Positions 36,470 through 50,240 of a stretch of DNA of 64,000 nucleotides are shown here, piece after piece. The DNA is from Danio rerio (Eukaryota > Chordata > Actinopteri > Cypriniformes > Danionidae). The notes below the pieces were generated by a model, which saw only the letters and a list, made by a program, of their open reading frames with translations, was not told where the DNA came from and made no database searches. The stretch covers positions 14,051,501-14,115,500 of the forward strand of contig NC_133179.1 of assembly GCF_049306965.1 (NCBI RefSeq). Reading direction: 5' to 3'. Position numbers and translations under genes: made by a program. Position 1 is the stretch's first letter. Each line of letters starts with the position of its first letter.

Positions 36470-36955
36470 TTCCTTTCTACAACTATCTTCGTCTGGACGA
36501 AACCCCCCTGCCTCCCCTTCTTCCTCCTTTATTCAGAATGGGTGGCACGGTGGCCCAGTGACTAGCACTGTTGCCTCAGAGCAAGAATACCTATGGCGTT
36601 GGGCCCTCACTGAGCCATCTGGTATTTCTGTGCAGAGTTTGCATGTTCTCTCCGTGTCCGCGTGGGTTTCCCCCGGGTTCCCCGTTTCCTGCCACCATCC
36701 AAATGTGCTCTATATTATAGATAAAATAAGCCTAAATCCTTTTTATATGATGCCTTACTCTCAGGAAGTTCGCTTTGGCCTCAGCAGCGGGGGAGTTTGA
36801 GTTCAACCTGAGCTCAATCTCCCCTTGTCCTGCAAAAGGGGGGAGCCCTGGGCTTGAGGATCCCTTGAGCTCAGTGCTCTCTCCTGGCACAGCATGCCAA
36901 ACAAGTTATGTATAAATCATAAGCTAAGTGTAAACTCTTGAAACACTTTTGGTCT
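36470..36955 (+). mobile_element. Composite repeat with a DANA-like SINE head, copy 2
   Basis: Has the same arrangement as 24957-25495: a pyrimidine-rich leader (cttcttcctccttt), the SINE head ggtggcacggtggcccagtg at 36541, the SINE middle, then the shared tail (cagcatgccaaacaa, gctaagtgtaaactcttgaa). It is somewhat diverged from copy 1. Confidence 0.7.
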
Positions 36956-37566
36956 ATGACATGACAGAAAAATTTAAATACCAGCCACTGCACTACCAAT
37001 GAAATGGAAAAGGCTTTTAATCTAGTTAACACATATTAAGCCGCTTTAACATTATTAATAGACTACTGAGGGCTTGATGTTGTTGGTTTGAACTGAGTCA
37101 CAGTTCTGACTTTAATTTTCTAACCGTTTGCTATAACTTTTATTTTCAAGACCTGAGGTGAACTATCTATTGCTGCCTTCAGTTGTATGGCAGTAAATGT
37201 CACATATAATTGTATGTAAACCCAAATTAGTAGCATTTACCACTGAATAAAGCACATAATCGGTATCTGGGATGATCATCTGAGGGAGTATATGCTGTTG
37301 TTCTGGTGCGATATCGCAGAAATAAGGAGCATTTCTGGAGCATTACAACAAAAACATGGTAAAGACGGTTGTGTCTCCGCATGTAGTTAGGACACAGTGT
37401 TCACTGACTGTTTTTAAGCCATTACATTGTTGCCAATGATTTTCCATAGATTTTCAATCAGGTTTAGGTCAGGACTTTGAGCTGCCCTTTCATTATTTCA
37501 ATGTTGTCACTTTCAAAGAACTGCTTTATCCATTTTTTTTTTTTTTTTTGTGCGACTGGGCTCACT
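36956..37566. other. Intergenic, no gene seen
   Basis: No gene or named repeat. A T-homopolymer run ends near 37548. Confidence 0.5.
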
Positions 37567-37574
37567 GTCCTACA

Positions 37575-40487
37575 TAGGGCTGTAACGATACACGATATAA
37601 AATCGAAATCGCGACACTCAGATCTACGATCCTGTGTCGCGGTGTGATAAGGGAGAATCGCGACACACCCCGTGACTACCTTTCCAATAACGTCACGCGT
37701 GCCTGCAAAAGTTGAGCTAGTTGAAGAAGAACGTGAGGAAACACTTTTTTTCCGCTCGACATTACGAGCACTGCTCCGTTTAAGCCCTCGCAATTAGCGT
37801 TTAACCGGGAGAGCTCGCAGAGGAGCTCTTAGTAAGGGACTGTCTGAATGTGTCAGGAATATCAAAAACAAAACCAACTTAACCCCTCTTGACAACAGAC
37901 AACGGCAGAAACATTGCCAGTGCTGTCAAAGCATTGTTGTTAATGTGGCTGCGCAGAGAGGGATGGGCGTTCCCCAGATGCCCCGACTCCTCTGCAGAGG
38001 AAACCTTTCTGTAACCGTGCTCTGCGCTTTCTGTTGGAACCTTTGAGAGTTAACGTTACGTGCTGACTGACAGCGCGATGCGTGAGGCCAGGAAACAGGA
38101 CGAAGCTTTCAGTTAAGATGAACACAGTTTCTATAGTTATACTTTATTTATAGATAAAGGTATATGACTCTGGTTATAATCACTCTATCTTGCTGGAAAT
38201 TTATAGCCGTTTCGCTTTACTTCAGGACGCATGCCGCTCTTAAGGTCTAATCGCTGTTTTAAGTTATCCAGAGCTGTATGAATGTACAAATCTTGAATAT
38301 AACAATAGCATTAAATATTACAATTGTAACAACACAGACAGCAACACTTATGCACAATCGATACCCAGCTGATTCAGTCGTTTCATAAGAGGACCGCGCT
38401 TCTTCTCTTCTTTTTTCCTTGTCAACATAAAGACAGTGAGATGCGCCTTGTTTTCGGCTTATAAAGCATGTATGCATATTAATGCAATAGCATATTTAAA
38501 CAACAAAACTGTTTACAAAAAGTCTACATATGCGTGCGTGTTGTTGTCTTTTCATCATGCAGCACGCGCACTTGAACCGCGAGGGAGAGAGAAACCATCA
38601 GGACTTATTCTTTAAAATAATGATTTCTATAAAATGTAAAAGGTTTTGTTATTATAATAATAACAGCAAGGCATTAAATAAATGCGTATTTTTTTCCGTG
38701 GAGCGGGCAATTTGAGGAAGTCTGCGATTTTTATTTGACGGAAGAAAAAACATGATTGGAAAAAACAGCCTATGCCGGTTGTTAAAAAGAATCAGTCAGT
38801 ATTTTCGTTTTGTAATATAAATTAATTATTTAAATGAAAATAATTTAGGGCAGTCCTATTTATTTTATTTATTTTATTTAGATTATTCTGCTCTTCTGTG
38901 TTAAACACTGCAGGTGCGTGAAGATGCTTTGTTGTTCTGTTCTGTTATTAATATGCTAGCATTTAAAAATAAATCAGTAGCCTATTTTAAAATGCAATAT
39001 TTAATGTGTCAGACACAAAATAGACACGTCAATTTGTTTAATATAAAATTAATAGTAATCTGACCAGTTAACCGTTATTATAATAACCGATTAATGAGCG
39101 GCGGTTGTCTGTTAGCAAAATTAACGAAATGAGCATCCCTAGTATCCATTTAATTTACTTTTTCTAAGTAAGAGAACTTGATTGAAAAAGAATTTTTAAC
39201 ATGCTTGAACCAAGTGTGCCGCAAGCCTACGTTTGAGTGAAGGTTTCGGCCGTTAGATCGCCCGCTGGGGGCTGGCTGCAGTACAAGTCATAAAGCCCGC
39301 CTCCTCCGTGTTAATGAAGGAGACTTGAGCCCAAATAAAAAAAAATATTACACTTGCAATAAAATGTCCCGAAAGATGGTTCTGGTCGATTAAGGCACTG
39401 GTTATTGTGCTGAAATAGGTGCAGATCTTCATTTTTGTAAACAGTTTGTTTTTAGCAGTAATTTAATGCTGGGCGTGTCATCGTGATTGACAGCTGTTAT
39501 TGACAGTTTCTCAAAGCGCGGCGTCTGAGCTTCGGCAGGAGACTGAAGTAGACTGAAATGTTATTATTCGATTTCTGTGTTATTTTACCATGACAAAATG
39601 AGTTCAGCAGTAAACTATAGTTTCTGACATACATGATCCTGGTGGAACACTGTTTATTTGCTAAGTTCAGGGCTTTTTTCGGGCTTTATTAGTTTGCTGA
39701 TACACGCCTAGCCACCCAGATAGCAAAACACAGTTCCGGCTAGATTCTCGCCTGCTGGAGACTTATCTCTTAGAGCTCAGACTGACTAATGTTACCTCTG
39801 CTGGACCTACTCCGGATGCCTGGACTCACTACCCAATTCCAGCCCGAGTCAATCGAGCCAGATGCGGCGGCCGAGCGAGCAGGCGCTGTCGCATGCGAGC
39901 CGGAATCAGCCCGCGACGCCACGAGTAAGTTATGTGTTGCGGCCTGGAGCTGGCGCGATTGAATATATAAAACCCTCATATTTGTTAACGTTATTACATC
40001 CATTTGTGTTGATATGACAGCAAACGCATGCTGAGAAGTTCGGTGGGCGTAGTTGATTTTACATAAAGCGTTTGATTGGAAGCTCGACTCTGCTCATTTT
40101 CGCGGCTCCTCCTCTGGCTCCATCAGACAATCCTTCTGCGCATGTCTGGCTCCAATTTCAGCAGTCTTTTGCGACAGTTTGTGTCCGTCAAGCAGGCGTT
40201 TTGCCCTCAAGGCGTTCAATGGGAAAAAGGGCTGTCGCATTGTCCATATTTTTTACAGTCATTGGCTTGAACCATCTACACAATGGAGTTTAGTTCTGTT
40301 TGGTTTTTCAAAAGTATTTTGTTACAAAGAAAACAAAAATAATATAATTCTATTTAATAAAAAATAGTTTTAAAAATCTTTTTTTCCCCACCCCACACGA
40401 AAAAAAAAATCGTGATACGAATCGAATCGTGGGTCAAAAATCGTGATACGAATCGAATCGTGGGTTTGGTGTATCGTTACAGCCCTA
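37575..40487. mobile_element. 2.9-kb hAT-like DNA element with perfect ends
   Basis: Bounded by a perfect 19-bp terminal inverted repeat, TAGGGCTGTAACGATACAC, at 37575-37593 and inverted at 40469-40487. It is flanked by an identical 8-bp target duplication gtcctaca at 37567-37574 and 40488-40495. Eight-base duplications are diagnostic of hAT transposition. No hAT transposase frame (dimerisation motif or BED finger) is visible, so it is non-autonomous. Subterminal aatcgaatcg/cgatacgaatcg words repeat at the right end. The interior includes sequence ending gagcatccct near 39142, like another hAT end, and a CpG-rich segment at about 39480-40240. It lies between ifng1 and ifng1r. Confidence 0.9.
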
Positions 40488-40495
40488 GTCCTACA

Positions 40496-41680
40496 TGAAA
40501 AATGCTGGCTGATTGAGTGATGAATGCAGAGAAGGAACTGTGTGTTCTGTGAGCTTCTGATAAACATCTGCCTTGTAGAAGAGGTTAAATTCCTCCATCA
40601 AAAACATTACAAAACCCATGACACTTCATTTCCACGTTTCACAAACTTTTAAAAACAAATTTGGCTTAAGTTTTCCCCCCAGGTTGATGGTGAACATGAA
40701 GTTTACCCAAATAAATTTAACTTTGTTTCTTGCCAAAGGGATATTCTGGCCTTATGATTTTTCATCTGATAAGAGCACGATTGACCACAGCAGATACTGG
40801 GCTTTCGGTGTAAATTCCAAACACTATATACTGCAACAAATGCAAAACTGAACTTTTGGAGCAATCATGGCTGCAGTGTTACACTGATTACCCACTGAAA
40901 TCTCCATGTTATCCTGTTCAGTACTCTTGTTCATTTGCCTTTCATGCATGACCAGCCTTTTTTTTTTTTTTTTTGGTGGACAATGTAACAATGCAATATT
41001 CTAGCAATCGCAGATTTGGAGTGACCAACTCCTCTTGCTGTGGCTGAAAGGTTAACTTTGGCCTTCATCTTGACAAACTGCTGTTAGGCGGTTTTCAGTA
41101 ACTTTATTTAGCCAAAGTTGGGGTTTGTCAGATAAGTAAATTAAGGACATTATCACCACATTTACCACAATTATCACCTAATTATCAATTTGGAAGTATC
41201 TGAAAGTTTACTCTAATTTTGATCAGTGTTTTTTCTTCAAATATTTTTTTTTATACTGCGCTTTGGGATATTTGTCTCATGAAATATGCTGTAAGAACTC
41301 CTAATAGGACTAAGGAGTCAATTTTGACCCCCATTGTATGTCATTGGCACTAAAAGCATTCTTTTATCAAGTGTATACATTCTCTGGAAATTTAATTCCA
41401 TTAACTTGAGATTGTGGCTTGGAGTAGTGTGCTAGAAATGCACTAAGATTTCAGATCATTGCATTAATTTTATTTTTCATTTGAATGTTTGAGCAGTTTT
41501 TATGACATTCTTCCTTTAATGTCAAATGTTAAATACAGCCACAGTTTGCAGTTTCACTAAACTTGCAGTTTGTCAGCATGTAGCAATGACCCATTGAACT
41601 TTTAGTTCATTGACTGATTGAGTTTTAGGCAGACTAAAAATTGCAATTAAACAAACGAAAGCACAAATTAATGCAAAATG
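40496..41680. other. Intergenic downstream of ifng1r, no gene seen
   Basis: No supported gene. A T-rich run lies near 40959-40974. Small frames only. Confidence 0.5.
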
Positions 41681-41684
41681 TATT

Positions 41685-41908
41685 TTTATTGTAATTAACA
41701 GTTCAGCCAGTGAAGCTCACAAAGTATTTCAAGCAAATCCATTGTCGAAAACCAACTGTTTCCATTTCTGTACACTGTAAATGATGCAAACACACATGTG
41801 ATGAAAATAAGTTAGATTGTTAAATTAAGTTCTGTTGTGTTACGTTGTAGTAGAGTACATTATAAAATAAAACAAAATAAATAATTACATATAACTTATA
41901 AATAAATA
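41685..41908 (-). promoter_or_regulatory. ifng1r 3' UTR signals: AU-rich elements and poly(A) signal
   Basis: On the minus strand a UUAUUUAUU nonamer lies at 41884-41876, with further AUUUA motifs at about 41908-41898. A candidate AATAAA signal lies at 41690-41685. This predicts a 3' UTR of about 300 bases. Confidence 0.55.
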
Positions 41909-41977
41909 GGGTAATACAATAGCAAAGCACTAGTTTACTACATAAAAGTCAAGACCCTTTGGATCTTCTCAGTGGGC

Positions 41978-42913
41978 CTAAGACATGTGTAAATGCCGTT
42001 TTTCTGTGGAGGCCCGATAATACACCTTCAGGAAGTCATTTAATGCTCTTTCTTGGATTGTTCCATTTTTCGCCTGAATGAGAATGAGAGTTATATAGTT
42101 ATTTAACAGTTTTTTTTTTTTTAAGATAACTGAAAGTGTATACGTTTCACAATGAAGACAGAACTTATATTGTCTTTGTTTACCTTGACTGAGTGAATAT
42201 CCTGGAGCTCCCTCCATAATTTATGTTCTTCGTTGTACTTGTGCTTCAAATTTTTCACCTCATGAATTACTTTTTTAAGATCGTCTCTCACTTCTTTATT
42301 ATCTGACTTGTTCATCATGTCTTGGAAAATGTCTTCATAGATGCTCAGCATTCCTTCAAGCAACACAGCCTGGCAAGTGCAGGTTGGCTTAGACTGAAGG
42401 AAATCAGCATAATTAGGATGTTAATGTAAAAATCATTACATTTCAAGTTCCCATTTTAGCATTTTGCACAGTACAAACTTACATTCAGCTGGTCCAGATG
42501 AGAAACAAACACAGATTTTCCAACCCAATCCTTTGCAAGCGTGTTCTAAAGACAGTACAAACAAAACAGCGACCGTTAGCAATGCATCGTGCATCTTCTA
42601 ATCTAAAATCAAAATGTCACAAAGTTCATTGTGCAGTTGTTGTGGTTTTTGAAACCACCTGCTGTTCATGCTAATATTAGCAGCAAAACTAATATGAGTT
42701 GGATCTGATATAATTCATTGGCACAAACTTTCAAAGACACTGCAGAAAATGATGACAGATATCACTTACATAATGTGTTTTTAGTTTCTCGATATTTGTG
42801 TTCAGAATCGGGTTCTCGCTCCTGGACCGTCGAAATCTGTATGCGCTGGTTGTCTGAAGAGATGCTATCCACAAAAGTCCACAGAGTAGCACCATTTTGA
42901 GGCAGGAATCCAT
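41978..42913 (-). CDS. ifng1r: Interferon gamma-related (ifng1r, ifng1-1)
   Basis: Fish-specific IFN-gamma paralogue, a secreted type II interferon reported to use its own receptor subunit. Exons on the minus strand: 42913-42770, 42545-42483, 42393-42184 and 42073-41978 (48, 21, 70 and 31 codons plus stop; 170 residues). All introns are short (224, 89 and 110 bases), phase 0 and GT-AG. The leader is MVLLCGLLWIASL, with mature sequence near YRFRRSRSE. Exon 3 opens with SKPTCTCQAVLLEGMLSIYE. Exon 4 carries the IFN-gamma-like last helix (IQERALNDFLKVYYRAS) but ends STEKRHLHMS, without the long basic tail of ifng1, a known difference of this group. The ATG at 42913 is the only one after the TATA box. 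It matches zebrafish ifng1r as I recall it and lies about 7.5 kb upstream of ifng1 in the same orientation. Confidence 0.97.
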
Positions 42914-43009
42914 TTTTTTGTGTTTGTGTTTCTGTGCTGTGAACCAAGTGATGCTGTGACCTGATGTTAGTCAGCAGGTGAATGTTGATGATCGGAAAGG
43001 GGCTGGGGG

Positions 43010-43115
43010 TTTATATAGGCAAAGGATGACAGTAGGACGGCTGCTTTGGGTTTTTGGGGTTTCTGTGGGCTTTGTTTCCTTTAAATCAGAGATGTGATGC
43101 GTCTTAACTGGATGA
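43010..43115 (-). promoter_or_regulatory. ifng1r promoter: TATA box, shared 21-bp block, CRE-like site
   Basis: TATATAAA lies at 43017-43010, 97 bases upstream of the ATG. The 21-bp block at 43068-43088 is identical to the one in ifng1 and sits 50 bases beyond the TATA box (51 in ifng1). A CRE-like tgacgtta lies farther upstream at about 43113-43120. Confidence 0.6.
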
Positions 43116-43124
43116 CGTTACACT

Positions 43125-44090
43125 AATGTTGAACCCCAAGAGTTACTCAAGGTTTTTTTGAGTGGACAAGCGAGTGCAACCGACATTTGGACCATCATGA
43201 ATCTGGGTTAAGGACCCGATGACATGCGCAATGAGTCAGTAACCTACTGAAAGTTGGTTTGTTATCAGATGTTTTTGTGTGTTTGTGTGAAAATGAAACT
43301 TATCAATGAATATCGGTTTGTTTTCCAAGAAAAACGTACTGCAATCTGTTTTATTCTTCCACTATTTCTTAAAATGAATTTCTCTTTGCATGTGCACTGT
43401 TTGCATGCACATCTGTACTTTCATCTCTTTGCGTTTGTTGCATATGCTTTTTTTAAACCACAACGGTTTGTTTACATGTGTGAAAGTGCATATGTTGGCA
43501 TATGAATGCATATCTCGCTTGGTGCAATAGCTATGCATACTAAAAACATCTTTTAATCAGTTGTACATAATTAATTTTAATCAATTGTAAATAGTTAATG
43601 TAAACATTTTGATCACATATGCATTACTTTGCATTGGTGGTTGATTTGTGGTAATGTAAATTTGCTTAAGCTACAACTAACAGCCTGTGGCCACACAGTT
43701 TTTATGTTGAATTCCCCTTCAGTCTTACTGTGGTATTTCTATCAGTTCTCCGAATCTGAACCTTGGAAATCTTTCAACCTTATAAAGATTTAAATAAGGT
43801 TGTGCATATAAGGACACAATGCTGCACAATGCAAGTTTCAGTAACTGAAACTCTCCTGTTACTCATATACTTGAGCGTTAACAGATTTAAAGCTGTGGTT
43901 TTAATTCCCAGGGAAGGCATCCATTGCTAAAAAGTGACTCTTCAATGCATTGTTAGCTATTTGGTTAAAATACCTGACAATTTTGAAATAGCAAGAGATT
44001 GCAGTATTTTGTGTACATGCTTAACATACTGTAAAAAGCAACTAGTTGACTTAAAAACAGAGTAACCAGTTGCTTTTAAAGTGATTTGTT
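43125..44090. other. Intergenic, no gene seen
   Basis: AT-rich, no supported gene or recognised repeat. Confidence 0.5.
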
Positions 44091-44091
44091 G

Positions 44092-44315
44092 AAGTTATTT
44101 AAAAAGCGAGTTAACCCATTGCTTTAAAATTAAGTAAATCAATTATGTTCATATCTATAAAAAATATGTTAGGTCAATCTAGATTAAATGAAGTTACTTA
44201 AAAAGTGAGTTAACCCAGTGCTTTAAAATTATCTATGTTAACTTTATTAACTAAAGTAAATTAACTATGTTCATATCTATAAAAATATGTTAAGTCAACC
44301 TAGCTTAGCTAAGTC
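44092..44315. repeat. Two imperfect tandem units of about 100-125 bp
   Basis: Both units share gaagtta(t/c)ttaaaaag, gagttaaccca(t/g)tgc and the word tatgttcatatctataaaa. They are diverged direct repeats with no coding potential. Confidence 0.7.
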
Positions 44316-44363
44316 AACTTAGTAACTTAGTTCCAAGCTGCAGCAGTTACAACACTTTTTTAA

Positions 44364-45710
44364 TTAAAGGGGTGGTCCACTGTCTTATTTTAAACTTTTG
44401 TAATGTAGCTGCGTGCACATAAACAACATCTCTGAATGTAAGACGCTCAAAGTTCAATGCAAAGGGATATATTGGCTTTTATAGATTTAGCTTAGCACTT
44501 CGAAAAATAAATTTTGCTTAGTGAGATCACAAACGCTTCAGGTTACATGCATACACCACGGGCATACATCCCACGCAGCGAAGTTGTGTGGCCAGAGGCA
44601 ATGTAACAATGCTGCCATCTCCACAGAGCTTGTTCTGTTCTGTGTTTAGGCTTCCAAAGAACACGACACAAATTTTAATTTCAATTATGGTCCAGAGAAT
44701 AATTTTAAAAAGTAGCTAGCATTTGACAAAGGACAGCTTCCAGAATCTCTCTCAGTTCAGTGCTGGATTCAGCTAAAAACTCCTCCAACACTAATAGAAG
44801 AAACTGTGGACTGTAAGCCAAGCAACCTGTAAGTGCTTTTAAATGTTAAAATTGATCAATTACAGGCACAGTTTCTAGCTTCATATTACTTACACTTGCT
44901 TATAACCCGAATATATCTGATAGACACTTGTTAGATTTTATTTTTGAGTTCAGGCGTGAAGATCAGCTGTGTCCTTTTCATTTTCTGTCTGATTCAGGCT
45001 CACACTGACACTGCTACTCTGACTGACAGTATTTACAGAGCAAAGGCAAAGCACGTGCTATTAGTAGCATGACTTTTTTTCCTGGTGACATGGAGCTGAT
45101 CTGTAAATCACAGCACATTATGTTTGCTGACCAATCAGAACCTCTTGAGGACGGGCCTTTTAGAGGAATTGGGAAATAGGACAGTTGTTTCCATGTTAGC
45201 TAGCTGTTCATTCATTCATTCATTTTCTTTTCGGCTCAGTCCCTTTATAAATCTGGGGTCTCCACAGCAGAATAAACCATCAACTTATCCAGCACATTTT
45301 TATGCAGCGGATGCCCTTCCAGCCGCAACCCATCTCTGGGAAACATCCACACACACTCATTCAAACTCATACATATGGACAATTTAGCCTACCCAATTCA
45401 ACTGTACCGCATGTCTTTGGACTGTGGGGGAAACCGGAGAACCCGGAGGAAACCCACGCGAATGCAGGGAGAACATGCAGACTCCACACAGAAATGCCAA
45501 CTGACCCAGCTCGAACCAGCGACCTTCTTGCTGTGAGAAGGCAGCAATACCTACTGCGCCACTGCATTGCCTTAGGTAGCTGTATATAATTAAAATAAGA
45601 TGTATAAAAAAAATTGCATGATTTTTTACAAGTGAAGCATGATTACACATTGCTTTGCATCTTATAAACACAGCCAAGCCTTAAAAATATACTCTGGACC
45701 ATCCCTTTAA
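44364..45710. mobile_element. DNA element with TTAA ends (Kolobok- or piggyBac-like), SINE nested inside
   Basis: The left end ttaaaggggtggtccactgt and the right end, inverted, ttaaagggatggtccagagt match at 16 of 20 positions. Both ends start with TTAA, the target of Kolobok and piggyBac elements. No transposase frame is visible. About 370 bases of the length is a later HE1-type SINE insertion. Confidence 0.65.
45208..45570 (-). mobile_element. HE1/DANA-type tRNA-derived SINE
   Basis: The minus-strand head lies near 45570 (gcgcagtaggtattgctgcc), followed by the conserved body (gttctccctgcattcgcgtg) and a tail of aatgaatgaatgaa. A possible target duplication tagctgt lies at 45201-45207 and 45577-45583. 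It is nearly full length and inserted within the TTAA-type element. Confidence 0.9.
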
Positions 45711-47775
45711 ACCTACTATTTGCTTTTTACTGTGTAAGTCTGTCCAACCAATTTTTTTTTTGCATTTTTTTTTTCATCTCAATGCAATTTTTTTTTGCAT
45801 CTCAGTTGTACAGTTAAGTACAATTTGCTAATGCCTCAATGATGGTTTGGTTAAGGGGTGGGGAAGGGTGCCATGCCTCCTTTTAAAAAAATTACATTTT
45901 CATTCGATTCAACCTGCCATCAAATTTATAATTTCAGTTTGCCAATAAACTTACAAAATATAAAATAGTTACATTTCCTTGTGAGATCAGGCTGGTCCAA
46001 CTTGTTTAATGTTATTTTTATTGTGTCTATTTTCAATTTTTACTCAAATAAATCATTATAATTTATATAAAAAGCATCGTGTGATACTCAAGATCAACTG
46101 CTGGTCTGATGTTTTTCTCAGTAGGCCTAACCAAGCAAAATGAAAACACGTTTCAGTTTCATAGTTTTTTTTAAACCTTAAGTGAAAAAATAATAAACTT
46201 TAACATTATAGGGAAAATAGAAATTACAGTTTTGTTGAACATCTCAAATATAAAAGCAGGTTTGTCTCACAACAAAATTCACCAAAAAAACAAAACAAAA
46301 CAAAACAATATAACATAATGCACACCTGTAACCAAATGTTTGGTCTGTTGATAAATATACACTCAAGTCCAAGCCATTTTGATTGTCCATGATGAACTCA
46401 CAAATGTTTATTTATATTATTTATTAAACATATTTTTCATTCATGTGAATTAGGTTTCATGCGAATGAATAAATGTGTGCACTGTATCTTTTTCTTCATG
46501 TATTATTGAGGATATTTAAATCCTGCTGTTCTTCTTTCTGTGTACTTCTTGTTCTTCCCTTCACTCAGTCTTTTCACCTTAGTTATTATACCTCTAAGGT
46601 TGATTTCACTTCTTTTATTCCTTGTGTCGTGTCATGGCAATCCATTGAGCAGGAAGAACCTTTTGTAGATGTCGGTATCACATTTCAGAAATAAACATTC
46701 TGTGCTATTTGTGTGCCAAAAAGTAGACAAATATTTTAATGCTTTGCATTGTGGCTTTATATTCCAATTTATTATAATCATCATAATATAATATATTGAT
46801 CTGTGCTTGCACAAACATGTAAAAAAAAAAACATTACTTAAAGATTTTACAAACTTTTTTTTTTTTTTTTACTTTAAGATCTGTATCTGTTCTTTTAAGC
46901 TTAAGATCTTAAGATCAATATCATGATGGTGGTATAACATGACCTAACAGATGTTTATTTTTTAATCAGCTTTTCTATTAATGTTTCATTTAATCTGTAT
47001 ATATCCTACAGAATATATTCAGTACTGTCATGATTTATATTGTATTATTGGTGTTTACTGAATGTTGTCATGGTTGCAATTTACAAACTTTTAAGAAAGC
47101 CTTCTGATTAATGACTCATCAAACTGAAAGTTAAGTCACCATATATAGTGGTAAACAGTGTACCATTGTTGTTTGAAAGGCTATTTTCAGCAAAAATAAA
47201 TAAAATAAATTTATTTTTTTTAAGTATCATTTTTACTTTTATTATTTTTATGACTTAGCATATCATCATGTCTAACTACATTATGTTTGCATGTTTTTTT
47301 ATCAAATGTGTCGAAAATCATTTTCTTTCATTCATTGAGCTCTTTTGGTAACATTAGACATTTTAAGACATGTCTCTTTTTTCAAGCCATTTGCATATGT
47401 GATGGCGTTTCTGTAGCTCGAACACTAATGCAAGCATGTGGTCACAAAAGTTATAGGTTCATTTACAAATGAATTGCATGAACTGATGAAATGTACTCTT
47501 CAATTCAGTTTAAGTGACTGAACAGTGTCCACTAAATGGATATGTAAACTAAACAAAAAATAGTATTGTACTGAATAAAATCCATTATTTCCACATTATT
47601 TTTGAAAACAAATCATATTAGTAAAAGAAAAAACAAGTAAACAGTTTAGGGAAAATGAAATCGAATCAATTGTGTGAAGATATGTGAAGTTATCGCTTAA
47701 ATCTGCCCGACAAAGGGAAGCAGACCAAAAGATCCTCAAGCTAGATATCATGTCATTATAAAAGGAAATACAAAA
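45711..47775. other. Intergenic, no gene seen
   Basis: AT-rich, T-rich runs and small frames only. A short (caaaa)n patch lies near 46290-46310. Confidence 0.5.
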
Positions 47776-48650
47776 ATAAATGAGAAAGAAAACATTTAAG
47801 ATCTACCAGTCTGGAAAAGGTATGAAACAATTTCTTACGCTTTTAGACTGCTGTGAACCACTGTACCACTGTAATGGCACTGAGAGCCATTATACAGTTT
47901 ACAAATGGCAAAAGCATGAAACAGTGGAGAACCTTCCCAGGAGTAGCCGGCTGACCAAAATTATCTCAAAATTACCACTGAGCGCTGAGCCAGCTCGTCT
48001 AAGAGGTCACAATAGGCCTCACAAAAACATCCAAAGAACTGCAGGCCTCACTTGCCACAGTTAATGTCAGTCTTCATAACTCCATCATAAGAGATAGACT
48101 GGGCAAAAATGTTTTGCATGGCTAAAGTTCAAGAGAAAAAACACTCCTGAGCAAAAAGAACATAAAGGCTCGTCTCAGATTTGCCAGAAAACATCTTGAT
48201 GATCCCCAAAATTCTCTGTGAAGTAATGAGACAAAGGTTTTTGGAAGATGTGTGTCCCATTATGTGTAGCGTAAAAGTAACACTGCATTTCAGAAAACGA
48301 ACACCATACCAAAAGTAAAATGTGGTGATGTTAGTGTGACGGTCTGGAGCTGTTTGATGCTTCTGGAAGACTTGCGGTGATAAATGGAGCCATGAATTCT
48401 GCTGTGTTTAAACATATCCCAAATGAGAATGTCTGTTAGAGTCCTTAAGCTAAAATGAGCTTGGGTTCTGCAGCACGGCAATGATACAAAGCACCAGCAA
48501 CAGCACTTCTGAATGGCTGATGAAAAACGAAATGAAGACTTTGGAGTGGCCTAGGCAAAACCCTGACCTGAAGCCAATTAGGATGTTGTGTCATGACCTT
48601 TAAAAGGTCTTGAAAATCCTCCAGTGTGGCCGAATTACAAAGGGCATGGT
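47776..48650 (+). mobile_element. Tc1-like transposase relic
   Basis: The plus-strand sequence keeps Tc1 transposase blocks in order. There is an HTH region ending YTVYKWQKHETVENLPRSSR (about 47900-47960), then a KARLRFARKHLDDPQ-like block (about 48165-48205) and a VKCGDVSVTVWSCL-like block (about 48318-48360). Next come an NDTKHQQQHF-like block (about 48480) and EWPRQNPDLKPI-like sequence (about 48545-48580). These are spread over several frames with stops. It is a dead copy of a plain cut-and-paste transposon; its terminal repeats are not evident. Confidence 0.8.
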
Positions 48651-48692
48651 GGCCCAGCCATGTTTGTATATATGTATCTATTTAGGTACGAA

Positions 48693-50240
<1,548 letters not shown>

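Noticed and set aside
37464-37793. 109-codon minus-strand frame spanning the hAT element edge
   Set aside because: It crosses the element boundary and a homopolymer, and has no transposase motifs.
45124-45677. Overlapping open frames on both strands
   Set aside because: They come from the SINE at 45208-45570 and its flanks.
47287-47472. Small plus-strand frame before the Tc1 relic
   Set aside because: No motif, no splice context and not part of the transposase.
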